NCBI RefSeq assembly: GCF_900102425.1
Contig: NZ_FNBT01000004.1
Span: 62,001-126,000, forward strand
Length of the DNA: 64,000 nt
Origin: Blastococcus aurantiacus
GTDB taxonomy: Bacteria > Actinomycetota > Actinomycetes > Mycobacteriales > Geodermatophilaceae
Reading direction: 5' to 3'
Positions 1 through 9,829 of this stretch are shown here, piece by piece. The position numbers were made by a program, and so were the translations under genes. The notes under the pieces are model-generated. The model did no database searches. It worked only from the letters and a program-made list of their open reading frames with translations, and was not told where the DNA came from. The first letter of the stretch is position 1; every line of letters begins with the position of its first letter.

Positions 1-446
1 ACGGCGAAGATGACGGCCTGGCCGGCGATGAACAGCGGCACGGCCATGAGCGGGTTGCGGTCGGCGCCGTGGCGGGCGGCCATGCCGATGAGGACGGCGG
101 CGGGGATGAAGCCGACGACGTAGCCACCGGTCGCACCGAAGACGACGTCGACGCCGCCGCTGGCCTCCGAGTAGAACGGCAGCCCGACCAGGGCGCAGGC
201 CATGTAGGCCACCTGGACGGCGACGCCCCGCACCGGGCCCAGCGCGGCGGCGGTGAGCACGACCGCCAGCGTCTGGCCAGTGATCGGCACCGGCGAACCG
301 GGAACCGGCACCGAGACCTGCGCCAGGGCGGCCGTGAGCAGCACACCGAGCGCCACGAGGACGACGTTGCGCGCGCGCACGGCGGGCACCAGGTCGGCGA
401 GAACGAGCGGGCGCAACGGCTGCGCGGGCATCGAAGCGGTGGCCAC
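1..446 (-). CDS. bioY: BioY biotin transporter S component, truncated by the window edge
   Basis: BioY is the membrane substrate-binding part of an ECF-type biotin importer. The 148 visible residues hold hydrophobic helices and the family signature: VPVPGSPVPITGQT near residues 45-60, then a loop rich in G and P, then GATGGYVVGFIPAA near residue 105. The C-terminal part lies beyond position 1. The GTG at 446 is chosen because an AGGAGG sits four bases upstream (complement of 451-456); an ATG at 431 is possible but has no ribosome site at a useful distance. The bioM/bioN ATPase and T components are not visible here and would have to lie to the left. The following 111 bases to the next gene hold nothing I recognise. 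Confidence 0.9.
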   Translation of the reverse strand, partial: MATASMPAQPLRPLVLADLVPAVRARNVVLVALGVLLTAALAQVSVPVPGSPVPITGQTLAVVLTAAALGPVRGVAVQVAYMACALVGLPFYSEASGGVDVVFGATGGYVVGFIPAAVLIGMAARHGADRNPLMAVPLFIAGQAVIFA

Positions 447-557
447 GAATCCTCCTGAACGGCGGGCGAGCGTCGGCCGCACGGCCGGCGCTCCGGATCA
501 CGGGAGAGTCTGCACTACGGCCCTCCCGCCCGCGTCACCCACCGGCTGCCCTCCGGT

Positions 558-2135
558 TCAGGCCACCAGCCACGCCGCGGCGTCCGAGGGCAGCTCCCCG
601 CCCTCGACGTCCGTGCTCGCCAGCAGCACGGTGCCCTCCGGCAGCGGCACCGCGGTCCCCGAGAGGTTCAGCAGGCACACGAGGCCACCGGGACGGCGGA
701 ACGCCAGGCATCCGTCGGGTGCCGGTAACCAGGTCAGCTCCTCGCCCCCGAACGCCGGCGAGGACGCGCGGAAGGCCAGCGCCGCGCGGTACAGCGACTG
801 CATCGATGCAGGTCGGGCAGCCTGTGCTTCCGCCGTGAGGTCCGCCCAGCCCTCCGGCATGGGGAGCCAGGTGTCGGCACGCGAGGAGAACCCGTACGGC
901 GGCTCGCTGCCCGACCAGGGCACCGGGATGCGGCAGGCGTCGCGCCCCCGCTCGGTGCCGCCGGAGCGGAACCAAATGGGGTCCTGCAGCGCCTCGTCGG
1001 GCAGGTCGACGTCGGGCATGCCGAGCTCGTCGCCGTTGTAGAGGTAGGCCGCCCCCGGCAGGGCGAGCTGCAGCAGCGCGGCCGCCCGCGCCCGGCGGGT
1101 GCCGAGCTCCCCGCCGCCGTACCGGGTCACGTGCCGCGGGCGGTCGTGGTTGGACAGCACCCAGCACGCCGGGGCGGGCGTGCCCTCGACCGCGGCCAGC
1201 GAGTGCACGATCGCGTCACGCAGGGCGGTCGGCGTCCACTCCGCCGTCAGCAGCTTGAAGTTGAACGCCAATTGCAGCTCGTCCGGACGCAGGTACTGGG
1301 CCAGCCGCTCGTCGTCGGAGACCCACACCTCGCCCACGGCCATCCGGCCGGGGTACTCCTCGAGCACCGAGCGGATCCGCCGGTGAACGACGTGGACGCC
1401 GTCCTGGTCGAACCGGTGGTCGCCGGGGCCGTGGTCGTCGAGCAGCCCGGTGTCCTCCATCGGCACCATGTCCGGGAGCCCCTCGGGCTTGGCCATGCCG
1501 TGCGCGACGTCGATGCGGAAGCCGTCGACCCCGCGGTCCAGCCAGAAGCGCATCGTCTCCTCGAGGTCGGCGACCACCTCGGGGTCCGCGAAGTTCAGGT
1601 CGGGCTGCTCGGGGGCGAAGATGTGCAGGTACCACTGGCCGTCGGGCACCCGCGTCCACGCGGGGCCGCCGAAGACCGACGGCCAGTTGTTGGGTGGTTC
1701 GCTCCCGTCCGGCCCGCGCCCGTCGCGGAACAGGTAGCGCGCCCGCTCGGGCGAGCCGGGGCCCGCGGCCAGGGCCGCCTGGAACCACTCGTGGTCGTGG
1801 GAGCTGTGGTTGGGGACCAGGTCGATGGTCACGCGGATGCCGAGGGCGTGGGCCTCGGCGAGCAGCGCGTCGAACTCCGCCAGGTCGCCGAAGACGGGCT
1901 CGACGTCGCGCGGGTCGGCCACGTCGTAGCCGTGGTCGGCCATCGGGGAGGGGTAGAACGGCGTGATCCACAGCGCGTCGACGCCGAGGTCGCGCAGGTA
2001 GGTCAGCCGTCCGCGCAGCCCGGCCAGGTCGCCGACGCCGTCGCCGTTCCCGTCCGCGAAGCTGCGGATGTAGACCTGGTAGAAGACGGCCTCCCGCCAC
2101 CAGTCGGCGGGCAGGGTTGTCGGTTCCGGGGACAC
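558..2135 (-). CDS. aglA: GH13 alpha-glucosidase (AglA-like)
   Basis: A 525-residue glycoside hydrolase family 13 enzyme, expected to cut alpha-glucosidic bonds of small oligosaccharides in the cytoplasm (no signal peptide). The barrel starts with YQVYIRSFADGNGDGVGDL (residues 19-37), typical of oligo-1,6-glucosidase/trehalose-synthase relatives. Catalytic residues are readable: nucleophile Asp209 in GFRIDVAHG, acid/base Glu269 in GEVW, and Asp331 in SNHDRPRH. GTG at 2135 has a GAGGAG five bases upstream. It lies 49 bases after glbO on the same strand, so MFS-glbO-aglA may be one transcript. The glbO-aglA pairing matches Rv2470-Rv2471 in M. tuberculosis. Exact substrate (maltose, isomaltose or sucrose-like) cannot be told from sequence. 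Confidence 0.93.
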   Translation of the reverse strand: MSPEPTTLPADWWREAVFYQVYIRSFADGNGDGVGDLAGLRGRLTYLRDLGVDALWITPFYPSPMADHGYDVADPRDVEPVFGDLAEFDALLAEAHALGIRVTIDLVPNHSSHDHEWFQAALAAGPGSPERARYLFRDGRGPDGSEPPNNWPSVFGGPAWTRVPDGQWYLHIFAPEQPDLNFADPEVVADLEETMRFWLDRGVDGFRIDVAHGMAKPEGLPDMVPMEDTGLLDDHGPGDHRFDQDGVHVVHRRIRSVLEEYPGRMAVGEVWVSDDERLAQYLRPDELQLAFNFKLLTAEWTPTALRDAIVHSLAAVEGTPAPACWVLSNHDRPRHVTRYGGGELGTRRARAAALLQLALPGAAYLYNGDELGMPDVDLPDEALQDPIWFRSGGTERGRDACRIPVPWSGSEPPYGFSSRADTWLPMPEGWADLTAEAQAARPASMQSLYRAALAFRASSPAFGGEELTWLPAPDGCLAFRRPGGLVCLLNLSGTAVPLPEGTVLLASTDVEGGELPSDAAAWLVA

Positions 2136-2184
2136 CGGACTCCTCGAGGTCGTGGGGCGTGCGGGTCGGACCGGAGCCCGGACC

Positions 2185-2616
2185 TCAGGGCGTGAGGTCG
2201 CTGCCCGCGTCGGCGGGGAAGCGGTTCTGCATGCTGCGTGCGGCCATCGCCAGGTAGCCCCACAGCGTCGCGTCCTGCTCGGGCGGCAGGTCCAGCGAGT
2301 CGACGGCGTCGCGCATGTGCCGCAGCCAGGCGTTGCGCTCGGCCGGGCCGATGGCGAAGGGCGCGTGCCGCATGCGCAGCCGCGGGTGCCCGCGCTCGTC
2401 GGAGTAGGTCGTGGGGCCGCCCCAGTACTGCTCGAGGAACCGGCGCAGGCGCGTCTCGGCGCCCTCCCAGTCGTCCTGCGGGTACAGCGGCGCGAGCACC
2501 GGGTCGGTGCGGACGGCGGCGTAGAACCGGGCCACGAGCCGCTCGAAGGTGGCGTGCCCGCCGACCTCGTCGTAGAAAGCGGTCCGCTCCGACGGCGACC
2601 GCCTCGACTCGCTCAT
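2185..2616 (-). CDS. glbO: Group II truncated hemoglobin (GlbO)
   Basis: A 143-residue 2-on-2 globin. It binds heme and, in the mycobacterial GlbO group, has been linked to oxygen or NO chemistry in respiration and stress. The sequence has the TrHbII pattern: YDEVGG at residues 15-20, RFYAAV with the B10 tyrosine, [11 protein letters not shown] in the CD region, and the proximal histidine in RMRHAPF. It starts at an ATG that overlaps the upstream MFS stop codon (ATGA), implying translational coupling, and is followed after 49 bases by aglA. Assignment is firm; the in vivo ligand is not shown by sequence. Confidence 0.95.
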   Translation of the reverse strand: MSESRRSPSERTAFYDEVGGHATFERLVARFYAAVRTDPVLAPLYPQDDWEGAETRLRRFLEQYWGGPTTYSDERGHPRLRMRHAPFAIGPAERNAWLRHMRDAVDSLDLPPEQDATLWGYLAMAARSMQNRFPADAGSDLTP

Positions 2617-3971
2617 GCCCCCGGTGCTCCTTCGGTGTCGATTCCGGCGGACGTCCCCTGCGTCCGCCGATAGGCAAGCAGCGCCGGGGCGACGGCGATC
2701 ATTCCGACCCCACCGCACAGGGCCAGCACGCTGCTGGGCGCCACCCCCTCCGCGGCGAGCCCGGCGGCCAGCGCACCCAGCCCTTGGACGCCGTAGAGAC
2801 CGCTGACCGCGACGCCGAACGCGCGCCCGCGGAAGGCCGCCGGAGTCGCCTGCACGAAGGAGATGTTCAGCGGGATGAGCCAGGAGGAGCCCAGCCCCGA
2901 CAGGAACAGCAGCGCGAGCAGCGTCGAGAACGACGACCAGCTCCCGCCCACCAGCGAGACCACCAGCCCGCCGGCCAGCAGCGGGACCAGGGAGAGGAGC
3001 ACCAGCGGGGCGACGAGCCGCTCGCGGCGATCCCGTGGCACCAGCCGGCCCAGCAGCAGCCCGCCGACGACCACGCCGGCGGGGTTGGCCGCCAGCAGCA
3101 CCCCGACCGCCATGCTGCCTCCGCCCAGCTGCGCGGCCAGCGGGACGGCGACGCCCTCCCAGGCGTTGCCGAAGAGGGCGGCCACCCAGAGGACGGCGAT
3201 GATCGCCAGCATCCGGCGGGTGCCCCGGATGAAGCGCAGGCCCTCGGCCGTGTCCCGCCACAGCGAGCCGGTGGTCTGCCCCGGAGCGGGACGGCGCTCG
3301 AGGCGTGCCGACAGCCACAGCGCCGAGATGGCGAAGGTGGCCGCGTCGATGCCCAGCGCCAGCGAGGGGTCGACGGCGACCAGCGCCCCGCCGACGAGGA
3401 ACCCCGCGACCTGGGCCACCTGCAGCGTGACCGTCGTCAGCGACGTGGCGAGGGCGTAGCGCTCGCCGTCGAGCACATCGGCCATGAGCGCCGAGCGGGC
3501 CGACTCGAACGGGGGCGCGCACAGCGAGACCAGCAGCAGCAGGCCCAGCAGCACCGGCAGGGGCATCCCCGGGACGGCCATGAGCGCCAGGAGCGCGGCG
3601 CGGGCCGTGTCGGTGGCGATGAGCACCCGGTGCCGGGGCAGCCGGTCGGCCAGCGTGGACAGCAGCGGACCGCCGATCAGCCACGGGAAGTGGCTGATGG
3701 CGAAGGTCAGCGCGGACAGCAGCGGGGAGTTGGTGCGCTGGTAGACGAGCACGGTCAGGGCGACGCGGGCCAGCTCGTCGCCCGCCGTCGACAGCAGGAA
3801 CGTGCCGAACAGGGGCCGGAACTCCGGCACGGCGAAGACCTCGCGGTACGTGGCCGGGCGGGAGAAGCCGGTGGGGTCGGTGTCCGACGCGGTGGCGGTC
3901 ACCGGCACCACGACCCGCGGGCCGACGGCCCGGACGGGGCAGCCGGGCGAGCGTCCATGCGCCCTCCGCAT
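2613..3971 (-). CDS. MFS transporter
   Basis: A roughly 430-450-residue major facilitator protein with about 12 hydrophobic helices. The N-half contains [15 protein letters not shown] and then a cytoplasmic loop [11 protein letters not shown] between TM2 and TM3, the usual position of MFS motif A. The overall style is that of MFS efflux proteins of the ENT-like/DUF894 type; no substrate can be named. The start is uncertain: the ATG at 3971 has no good ribosome site and the first 25 residues are non-conserved in appearance, so a GTG near 3900 could be the true start. Its stop overlaps the glbO ATG by four bases. Confidence 0.85.
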   Translation of the reverse strand: MRRAHGRSPGCPVRAVGPRVVVPVTATASDTDPTGFSRPATYREVFAVPEFRPLFGTFLLSTAGDELARVALTVLVYQRTNSPLLSALTFAISHFPWLIGGPLLSTLADRLPRHRVLIATDTARAALLALMAVPGMPLPVLLGLLLLVSLCAPPFESARSALMADVLDGERYALATSLTTVTLQVAQVAGFLVGGALVAVDPSLALGIDAATFAISALWLSARLERRPAPGQTTGSLWRDTAEGLRFIRGTRRMLAIIAVLWVAALFGNAWEGVAVPLAAQLGGGSMAVGVLLAANPAGVVVGGLLLGRLVPRDRRERLVAPLVLLSLVPLLAGGLVVSLVGGSWSSFSTLLALLFLSGLGSSWLIPLNISFVQATPAAFRGRAFGVAVSGLYGVQGLGALAAGLAAEGVAPSSVLALCGGVGMIAVAPALLAYRRTQGTSAGIDTEGAPGA

Positions 3972-4056
3972 CCCTCGGCGCGAGCCGCCGAGCGTTCCTC
4001 GGCCACGGTTAGTGACCTGTCCATCACCGAAATACTCTCAGGCGTCGGCCGCGATG
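3972..4056. other. Gap between prolyl oligopeptidase and MFS gene
   Basis: About 85 bases that are less GC-rich than their surroundings around 4010-4045. Both flanking genes read on the minus strand, so this is the likely promoter region of the MFS-glbO-aglA unit. I do not see a convincing -10/-35 pair. Confidence 0.3.
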
Positions 4057-6153
4057 TCAGCGAGGGGCGCCGGACGCGTCCCCCCGGGGGAGCAGACCGG
4101 TGTGTCGAGCGAGGAACGCGAGCTGATCGGCGGCCAGCCCCACCGTCCGGCTGACCGCCCGGGCCCCGTGGCCCACCGAGACCTCGCGCCGCAGCACGAT
4201 CGGGGCCTCGGCGCTGGTCGCGTGCTGCAGCGCGGCGGCCAGCTTGCGGCCGTGCAGGGGGTGGACGCGGGTGTCGGACTCGAACGTCGTGATGAGCACC
4301 GCCGGGTACGCCGTCCCCTCGCGGACCGCGTGGTACGGCGAGTAGCCCAGCAGCCAGCCCAGCTCCGTGGGGTCCTCGGCGGTGCCGTACTCGTCGTTCC
4401 AGGTGCGGCCGAGCCCGAACAGCTCGTACCGCACCATGTCCAGCAGGGGCGCGCTGCAGACGACGGCGGCGGCGAGGTCGGGCCGCTGGGTCAGGGTCGC
4501 CCCGACCAGCAGTCCGCCGTTCGAGCCGCCGAAGATCCCGAGCTGCTCGTGGGTCGTCCAGCCCTGGGCGACCAGGTGCTCACCCGCGGCGGCGAAGTCG
4601 TCGAAGACGTTCTGCTTGCGTTCCCGCATGCCGGCCCGGTGCCACTCCTCGCCGTGCTCGGACCCGCCGCGGAGGTTGGCGACGGCCCAGACGCCGCCGG
4701 CGGCGACCCAGGACAGCGCCTGCGCGCTGTAGGCGGGCGTGAGGGAGACGTTGAAGCCGCCGTACCCGTAGAGCACCGACGGCCGCGGGGTGTCCGGGGT
4801 GCCGGTGCCGGAGAGCACGAACATGTGCACCGGCGTCCCGTCGGCCGAGGTCGCGTGCGTCTCGACGACGGTCAGCTCCGGGACGGCGCCGGCCACGGCC
4901 GCCCGCTCCCAGTCCTCCAGCCCCGCCCCGGAAGCGGCGTCCCAGCGCAGCACCGACGGCGGAGTGGCGTAGTCGGTGTAGCCGATCCACGCCTCGGATC
5001 CGCCCTCGGGCCGGGAGACGACGCCGGAGATGCTGCCGCTGCCGGGGGCGGGCACCTCGCCGATCCGGCCCGAACCGTCCGCCGCCCAGACCGAGAGCCG
5101 GTCGGTGGCGTCCACCGCGTGCACGGCCAGCACCTGCAGCGCGCCGTCGGGGCCGTCCACCAGGGTGACGTCGGACAGCACCGCGCCGTCCTGCTGCGGG
5201 ACGACGTCGCGCCACGCCTCGGGTGCCCAGGTGGCGGGGTCGGCGGGGTCGGCGACGGCGAGCCTCCAGCGCGGTGTGCCCCGGTCCGACATCAGCCACA
5301 GCCGGCCGTCACGGGCCACCCACGCCGAGGTCTGCGCGTCCACGCCGACCTGCAGCTCGCGCAGGGCGCCGTCACCGGTGAGGTCGGCCAGCCACACGTC
5401 GTCCCGCGGGGCGGTGCCCACCGATCGGGAGACGACCAGCCAGCGGCCGTCGCGGCTGGTGTGCACGCCGAAGTAGCTGGCCGGGTCGCTGCCCTCGCCG
5501 TGCACCAGGACGTCGTCGCCGGGGTCGGACCCCACGCGGTGGCGCCACACGCGGCGGTGGAACTGCTCCTCGCCGGCGGGCACCTGGTCGGGAGCGAGCC
5601 GGCGGACGTAGAACAGCTCCTCGCCGCCGGGGAGCCAGCCCACGGGGGAGTAGCGGCAGCGGTCGACCGGGCCGTCGAGGATCTCGCCGGTGGCGACGTC
5701 GAGGACGTACAGCCGCGACTCCTCGTCGCCGCCGGTGGAGAGCTGGTAGGCCAGCCGGTCGCCCTCGATCGACGGCGACCACGCGTCCAGCGTCGTGGTG
5801 CCGGCGGGGTCCAGGGCCATGGGGTCCACCAGCACGCGGACCGACCCGTCGGCCTCGGTCACCCGCAGGACGCCGTGCTCCTGGCCGGGGTCGCGGCGGG
5901 TGGAGAACGCCCGCGCACCCCGCCAGACCGGCAGCCCCACCGACCCGGCGTGGACGAGCTCCTCCATGCGGGCGGCGAAGGCGGCGCGCTGCGGCAGCCC
6001 GCCCAGCACCTCCGCGGCCAGCGCGTCCTGGGCCTCGCTCCACGCGACGGTGCGCGGGTCCTCGGCGTCCTCCAGCCAGCGGTAGGGATCGGCGACGGGG
6101 TGTCCGTGCAGGTCCTCGACGAGGTCGAGCCGCGGGGCCTCGGGGTAGCGCAT
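4057..6153 (-). CDS. Prolyl oligopeptidase family S9A
   Basis: A 698-residue serine peptidase of the prolyl oligopeptidase family, which cuts short peptides after proline inside a propeller-capped chamber. The N-terminus MRYPEAPR...[16 protein letters not shown] is the standard family opening. The beta-propeller covers roughly residues 75-410, and the alpha/beta-hydrolase part follows. The triad is readable as Ser544 (GGSNGG), Asp627 (ESDTRV) and His662 (VGHGAR). There is no signal peptide, so it is cytoplasmic. A longer reading frame runs upstream, but the ATG at 6153 is chosen because family homology starts there and a TACCGT box lies seven bases before it, predicting a leaderless mRNA. Confidence 0.94.
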   Translation of the reverse strand: MRYPEAPRLDLVEDLHGHPVADPYRWLEDAEDPRTVAWSEAQDALAAEVLGGLPQRAAFAARMEELVHAGSVGLPVWRGARAFSTRRDPGQEHGVLRVTEADGSVRVLVDPMALDPAGTTTLDAWSPSIEGDRLAYQLSTGGDEESRLYVLDVATGEILDGPVDRCRYSPVGWLPGGEELFYVRRLAPDQVPAGEEQFHRRVWRHRVGSDPGDDVLVHGEGSDPASYFGVHTSRDGRWLVVSRSVGTAPRDDVWLADLTGDGALRELQVGVDAQTSAWVARDGRLWLMSDRGTPRWRLAVADPADPATWAPEAWRDVVPQQDGAVLSDVTLVDGPDGALQVLAVHAVDATDRLSVWAADGSGRIGEVPAPGSGSISGVVSRPEGGSEAWIGYTDYATPPSVLRWDAASGAGLEDWERAAVAGAVPELTVVETHATSADGTPVHMFVLSGTGTPDTPRPSVLYGYGGFNVSLTPAYSAQALSWVAAGGVWAVANLRGGSEHGEEWHRAGMRERKQNVFDDFAAAGEHLVAQGWTTHEQLGIFGGSNGGLLVGATLTQRPDLAAAVVCSAPLLDMVRYELFGLGRTWNDEYGTAEDPTELGWLLGYSPYHAVREGTAYPAVLITTFESDTRVHPLHGRKLAAALQHATSAEAPIVLRREVSVGHGARAVSRTVGLAADQLAFLARHTGLLPRGDASGAPR

Positions 6154-6160
6154 CGATCCC

Positions 6161-6166
6161 ACGGTA
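6161..6166 (-). promoter_or_regulatory. -10 box for leaderless prolyl oligopeptidase mRNA
   Basis: TACCGT on the minus strand, seven bases before the ATG at 6153. No ribosome-binding sequence lies between, so transcription should begin at or next to the start codon. Confidence 0.5.
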
Positions 6167-6377
6167 GCGGCGGACCGGAGCGCCGCTACCGGATCGTCGC
6201 GAAATCCAGCAGCGCCGATCGGCCGTTCTCGGGTCAGAATGGGGCAGCCCGCGGGTCTCGGAGCCACCGGCGGTCCGCGGCGACCGGAGGTGATCCGTGC
6301 TGCGCGCCGCGTCCGGGTCGACGACGGAGGGTCACCCAGGCCCGCGCCGCGACCCCTCCCGTCCATCGGTCCTGCCC

Positions 6378-6905
6378 GTGCCCTCGCCCGGGACGACCAG
6401 CGCCACGCTGCTGCTCAACGCCACGTTCGAGCCGCTGTGCGTCGTGTCCAGCCGCCGGGCCATCGTCCTGGTCCTCGCCGACAAGGCGGTGCCCGTCGAC
6501 TCGGCGTCCGACGTCGTGCACGCCGCGACCGTCAGCCTGGCGGTGCCCGTGGTCGTCCGGCTGACCCGCTACGTGCGGGTGCCCTACCCCTCGTCGGTCC
6601 CGCTGTCGCGGCGCGCGGTCTTCACCCGTGACGGGCAGACCTGCGTCTACTGCGGCGGCTCGGCCACGAGCATCGACCACGTCGTCCCGCGCAGCCGGGG
6701 CGGCACGCACACCTGGGACAACGTCGTCGCCGCCTGCCGCCGGTGCAACCACACCAAGGCCGACCGTTCGCTGGCCGAGCTCGGCTGGTCGCTGCCGCAG
6801 CCGCCGCGCACGCCCACCGGTGCCGCGTGGCGGCTGCTCGGGCACCGCACGGTCGACCCGCGCTGGCGCGAGTGGCTCGGCATGCCCGAGAGCGTGAGCG
6901 CATGA
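6378..6905 (+). CDS. HNH endonuclease domain protein (Rv2469c-like)
   Basis: A 175-residue protein (from the GTG at 6378) with a C-terminal HNH nuclease fold: CVYCGG zinc knuckle, IDHVVPRSRGG with the catalytic histidine, WDNVVAACRRCNHTKAD with the second CxxC. The N-terminal half (LLLNATFEPLCVVSSRRAI) is typical of a conserved actinobacterial HNH family of unknown target, found near glbO and pepN in mycobacteria. An ATG at 6297 would add 27 low-complexity residues; I prefer the GTG because family similarity starts there, though no ribosome site supports either. Its TGA overlaps the next ATG (ATGA). Confidence 0.85.
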   Translation: MPSPGTTSATLLLNATFEPLCVVSSRRAIVLVLADKAVPVDSASDVVHAATVSLAVPVVVRLTRYVRVPYPSSVPLSRRAVFTRDGQTCVYCGGSATSIDHVVPRSRGGTHTWDNVVAACRRCNHTKADRSLAELGWSLPQPPRTPTGAAWRLLGHRTVDPRWREWLGMPESVSA

Positions 6906-7765
6906 CTTCACCGGGGACCGCGCGGCTGCTGTGGAGCCTCGCCGAGCCGTTCCACGCGCTCACGTACTTCGCCGACGAGGCCGCTGCCGCCTTCGCGTCT
7001 GCCGGGCTGCGCGGCTTCTGGTCGGGCTACTTCGCCGGCCGGGCGGCGCCCTTGGGCGCCGTCGGTCCGGAGGTGGTCACCGCGACCTTCGTGAACTTCG
7101 CGCCGGACTTCGTGGCCCGCCGGGTGCCGGCGGTGTGGGAGTCGGTGACCCCGGCGGCCGCGCTCGAGGCCCGGCTGGCCGGGGTGGACGGCGCGATCCG
7201 CCGGGTGCTCGGCGACGAGTGGACGGCGTCGGACCCGACCGTCGAGGCGATGGAGCTGGCCGCGACCGCGGCGGCCGCCGTCGACGCACCCGGCCGCCCG
7301 CTGGCCGCCGCCAACACCGCGGTGGTCGTCCCCGGTGAGCCGCACCTGGTGCTGTGGCAGGCGCTGACCACCCTGCGCGAGCACCGCGGCGACGGCCACA
7401 CCGTCGCGCTGGTGACCCGGGAAATCGACGGCGTCCAGGCGCACGTGCTCGCAGCGGCGGCCGGCCGGTCCGCCCGCGCGTGGCTGCAGAAGGCGCGCGG
7501 CTGGGACGACGCCGCCTGGGACGACGCCGAGCAGCGGCTGGTCGACCGCGGCTGGCTGGCCGGCGGTGAGCTGACCGCGCAGGGTTTGGCCATGGTCACC
7601 GCGATCGAGGCCGACACCGACCGGCTGGCCCTCGGGCCGTGGCAGGCGCTGGGCGCCCAGGGCTGCGACCGGCTGGCCGAGCTGCTGCGGCCGGTGCGCC
7701 GCGCCGTCGTCACCGCTGGGCTGTGGCCGGCGGGCAATCCCATCGGCGTTCCGGAGCCCGACTGA
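6902..7765 (+). CDS. SCO6745-family protein
   Basis: A 287-residue cytoplasmic protein of a conserved actinobacterial family without known function, recognised from the opening LAEPFHALTYFADEA and the motif GLRGFWSGYFAGRAAPLG (residues 34-51). The middle is alanine-rich helix. The C-terminal third (KARGWDDAAWDDAEQRLVDRG... near residue 200) resembles a winged-helix element, so some databases label the family helix-turn-helix. The start overlaps the HNH stop by four bases, so the two are probably translated together. I would not assign a function. Confidence 0.75.
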   Translation: MTSPGTARLLWSLAEPFHALTYFADEAAAAFASAGLRGFWSGYFAGRAAPLGAVGPEVVTATFVNFAPDFVARRVPAVWESVTPAAALEARLAGVDGAIRRVLGDEWTASDPTVEAMELAATAAAAVDAPGRPLAAANTAVVVPGEPHLVLWQALTTLREHRGDGHTVALVTREIDGVQAHVLAAAAGRSARAWLQKARGWDDAAWDDAEQRLVDRGWLAGGELTAQGLAMVTAIEADTDRLALGPWQALGAQGCDRLAELLRPVRRAVVTAGLWPAGNPIGVPEPD

Positions 7766-7954
7766 CCCGCTCCCCGCGGCGACCCGACGGCTGGCAACTC
7801 CTGCGCAGAACCGCGGGTTGTGCCCGCTCGAGTCGTCACATGTGTGTCACTTCACGTTGTACGCGTGTCGCGGCGTCGGCGAGATGTGACCCGGGCGCTA
7901 GCTTCCGCATCGATCAGTGCCGACGGGGTGCTGCGCTCGCCGGAAGGCACTGTC

Positions 7955-9127
7955 ATGTCCACCAGCACCGGGTCGCGCCGGCGGCGCGCCCAGCTCCTCG
8001 CATGCGCCGGCGTGGGCGCTCTCACGGCCCTCGTCGGCACCGCGTCCCCGGCCGTCGCCGCTGACGGCATCACCGTCCCGCTCGAGCCGGAGGACATCAT
8101 GGTCTCCGCCGTCCCGGTGGAGAACTACGGCGGCGATCTCGACTCGATGCGGGACCCGTTCGCCGAGCCCGTCGAGGAGCCGGAACTCGTACGGGTGCCG
8201 GTGCGGTACAGCGGGACGATCACGGTGGACCTGCCGGCCGAGTTCGACGGCTCCGCGGCCACCGCCGAGCTCGTCTTCGACGACAACGAGGACGGAATCC
8301 CGGAGGCGACGTACTCCTCCCGCTTCGCAGCGGCCAACCCGAACCGGCTCCTCATCGCCCCGTCGGCGGGGACCGTGACGGTCACCCTGCCGGCCGACGA
8401 CCCGATCGCCGGCGACGCCGCCCGGCTGAGCGTCTCGAAGCTCACCTCGACGTTGGGCCCGGCCTTCGGCGATGTCTACGACGTCATCGACTACGAACTC
8501 GGGTTCGACCCCGCCGCGCCCACGACGCGGACGGTGGAGCCCCTGCTGGACGCCACGTCGCAGGTGCCGTGCGGCCTCTACGAATTCAGCAACTGCCCGA
8601 TCCCCACCCCGGCGGCCCCCGGGTCACCGGTCACGCTCGTGCTCACCCCGGGCTCCGCGCTGCGCGAGCTGGGCCTCAGCGACCTCACCGGTGTCCGGGT
8701 CGCCATGGCGCAGTTCGACGAGGAGGACTACGACGTCGGGCCGATCGTCGAGATGGACGTGGCGGTCACCGGGTCGACGGCCCGCTTCGTGCTCCCCGCG
8801 GACACCGAGCCGGGCGCGCACCACCTGGTCGTGGTGCAGGAGACCCCGACGGGCGGGTACTCGACGGTCCTCGCCGAGCTGACCGTCGAGGCCCGTGCCG
8901 TCGAGCCCGTCGTCGAACCCGCCGCCGGGCCCGCGGCCGAGCCGGCCGCCCCCGCGTCCAATGCCGGACTGCGGTCGAACACCGGCGTGCACCTGCCGGA
9001 GGCCGGCGGGTCCGACGGGATCGCCGTCGCGGCCGGTGCCGGGATCCTGCTGATGGCCGGTGTCGGCGCCGCCGTCGCCCGCGGCCGGCGCCGGCCCGCG
9101 GCCGAGGGTGGCACGTGCGAGGTCTGA
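7955..9127 (+). CDS. Secreted sortase-anchored surface protein (LPEAG signal)
   Basis: A 390-residue exported protein. Residues 1-35 form a signal peptide with an RRRR charged start, a hydrophobic core and a likely cut after SPAVA. The mature part looks like beta-sandwich material with acidic stretches and ends in a proline/alanine/glutamate stalk (residues ~310-335). The C-terminus is a classic cell-wall sorting signal: LPEAG at 347-351, a hydrophobic helix, then RGRRR. ATG at 7955 has GAAGG eight bases upstream. The mature domain is not one I recognise. It overlaps the downstream sortase by 13 bases, which strongly suggests a dedicated substrate-enzyme pair. Confidence 0.8.
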   Translation: MSTSTGSRRRRAQLLACAGVGALTALVGTASPAVAADGITVPLEPEDIMVSAVPVENYGGDLDSMRDPFAEPVEEPELVRVPVRYSGTITVDLPAEFDGSAATAELVFDDNEDGIPEATYSSRFAAANPNRLLIAPSAGTVTVTLPADDPIAGDAARLSVSKLTSTLGPAFGDVYDVIDYELGFDPAAPTTRTVEPLLDATSQVPCGLYEFSNCPIPTPAAPGSPVTLVLTPGSALRELGLSDLTGVRVAMAQFDEEDYDVGPIVEMDVAVTGSTARFVLPADTEPGAHHLVVVQETPTGGYSTVLAELTVEARAVEPVVEPAAGPAAEPAAPASNAGLRSNTGVHLPEAGGSDGIAVAAGAGILLMAGVGAAVARGRRRPAAEGGTCEV

Positions 9128-9810
9128 CCGGGCCGTCCCGCCGGTCGGTCGTGGGCGCGGGGCTCGTCGCGCTCGCGGTGACCGGCGGGGCGGTGCTGGC
9201 GATCGGGCTGCAGGGCAGCGAGCCCGCGGCCGCTGCGCCGCCGTCCGCCGCCTCCTCCCGGTCGGCCGACCCCGCCCCGAGCGCTACCTCCACCGCGCCC
9301 GCGCCACCCGCCGAGGACGCGCAGCCCGCGCTGCCCACCGCGGGTGCGGCGCTGCCCACGCCGTCCTCGGACGTGCACGTCGTCGTGCCGACCCTGGGGC
9401 TGGACCTGCCGGTGCTGCCCCTGACTCCGCGCGACGGCGCCATCAACCCGCCCACGCTCACCGCGGCTTACTGGATCGAGCCCTACGGCGACCCGGTCGG
9501 CGCCGCCGACGAGGCGGACAACACCCTCTACCTGGCCGCCCACTCCACGAACACGGGGCGGTACGGCTTCGACCCGCTGCTCGACGACGACGGCGACAGC
9601 ACGCTGGGCGCCGGCGACGTCGTCGAGGTGAGCACGCCGGGCGGCACCGTCGCCTACACCGTCGAGCGCACGGAGCGCTACGACAAGGACGAGCTGCCGG
9701 ACGCCGCGGAGGTGTGGGCGGCCGTCCCGGGCCGCCTGGTGCTCATCACCTGCACGCAGGAGGACGGCGGACGCTCGACGGAGAACCTGGTGGTCGTCGC
9801 GCGGTCCTGA
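9115..9810 (+). CDS. Class F (or E) sortase
   Basis: A 231-residue membrane-anchored transpeptidase: an N-terminal signal anchor (residues ~8-30), a Pro/Ala/Ser linker (~35-80), then the sortase barrel. Catalytic residues are readable: His in LYLAAHS, Cys in LVLITCTQ, Arg in GRSTENLVV. Sortases cut the LPxTG-like motif and link the protein to peptidoglycan. The GTG start lies inside the last codons of the LPEAG protein gene (13-base overlap) with a GGTGG run just upstream. No pilin-type genes are nearby, so a housekeeping or single-substrate role is more likely than pilus assembly. Confidence 0.88.
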   Translation: MRGLTGPSRRSVVGAGLVALAVTGGAVLAIGLQGSEPAAAAPPSAASSRSADPAPSATSTAPAPPAEDAQPALPTAGAALPTPSSDVHVVVPTLGLDLPVLPLTPRDGAINPPTLTAAYWIEPYGDPVGAADEADNTLYLAAHSTNTGRYGFDPLLDDDGDSTLGAGDVVEVSTPGGTVAYTVERTERYDKDELPDAAEVWAAVPGRLVLITCTQEDGGRSTENLVVVARS

Positions 9811-9829
9811 TCCCGCCGGCCGCCCGTCG

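Noticed and set aside
2238..4154. A plus-strand open frame of about 640 codons opposite the glbO and MFS genes
   Set aside because: It runs antisense to clear globin and MFS genes, is rich in Arg, Pro and Ala only, and has no domain. It is a by-product of high GC content.
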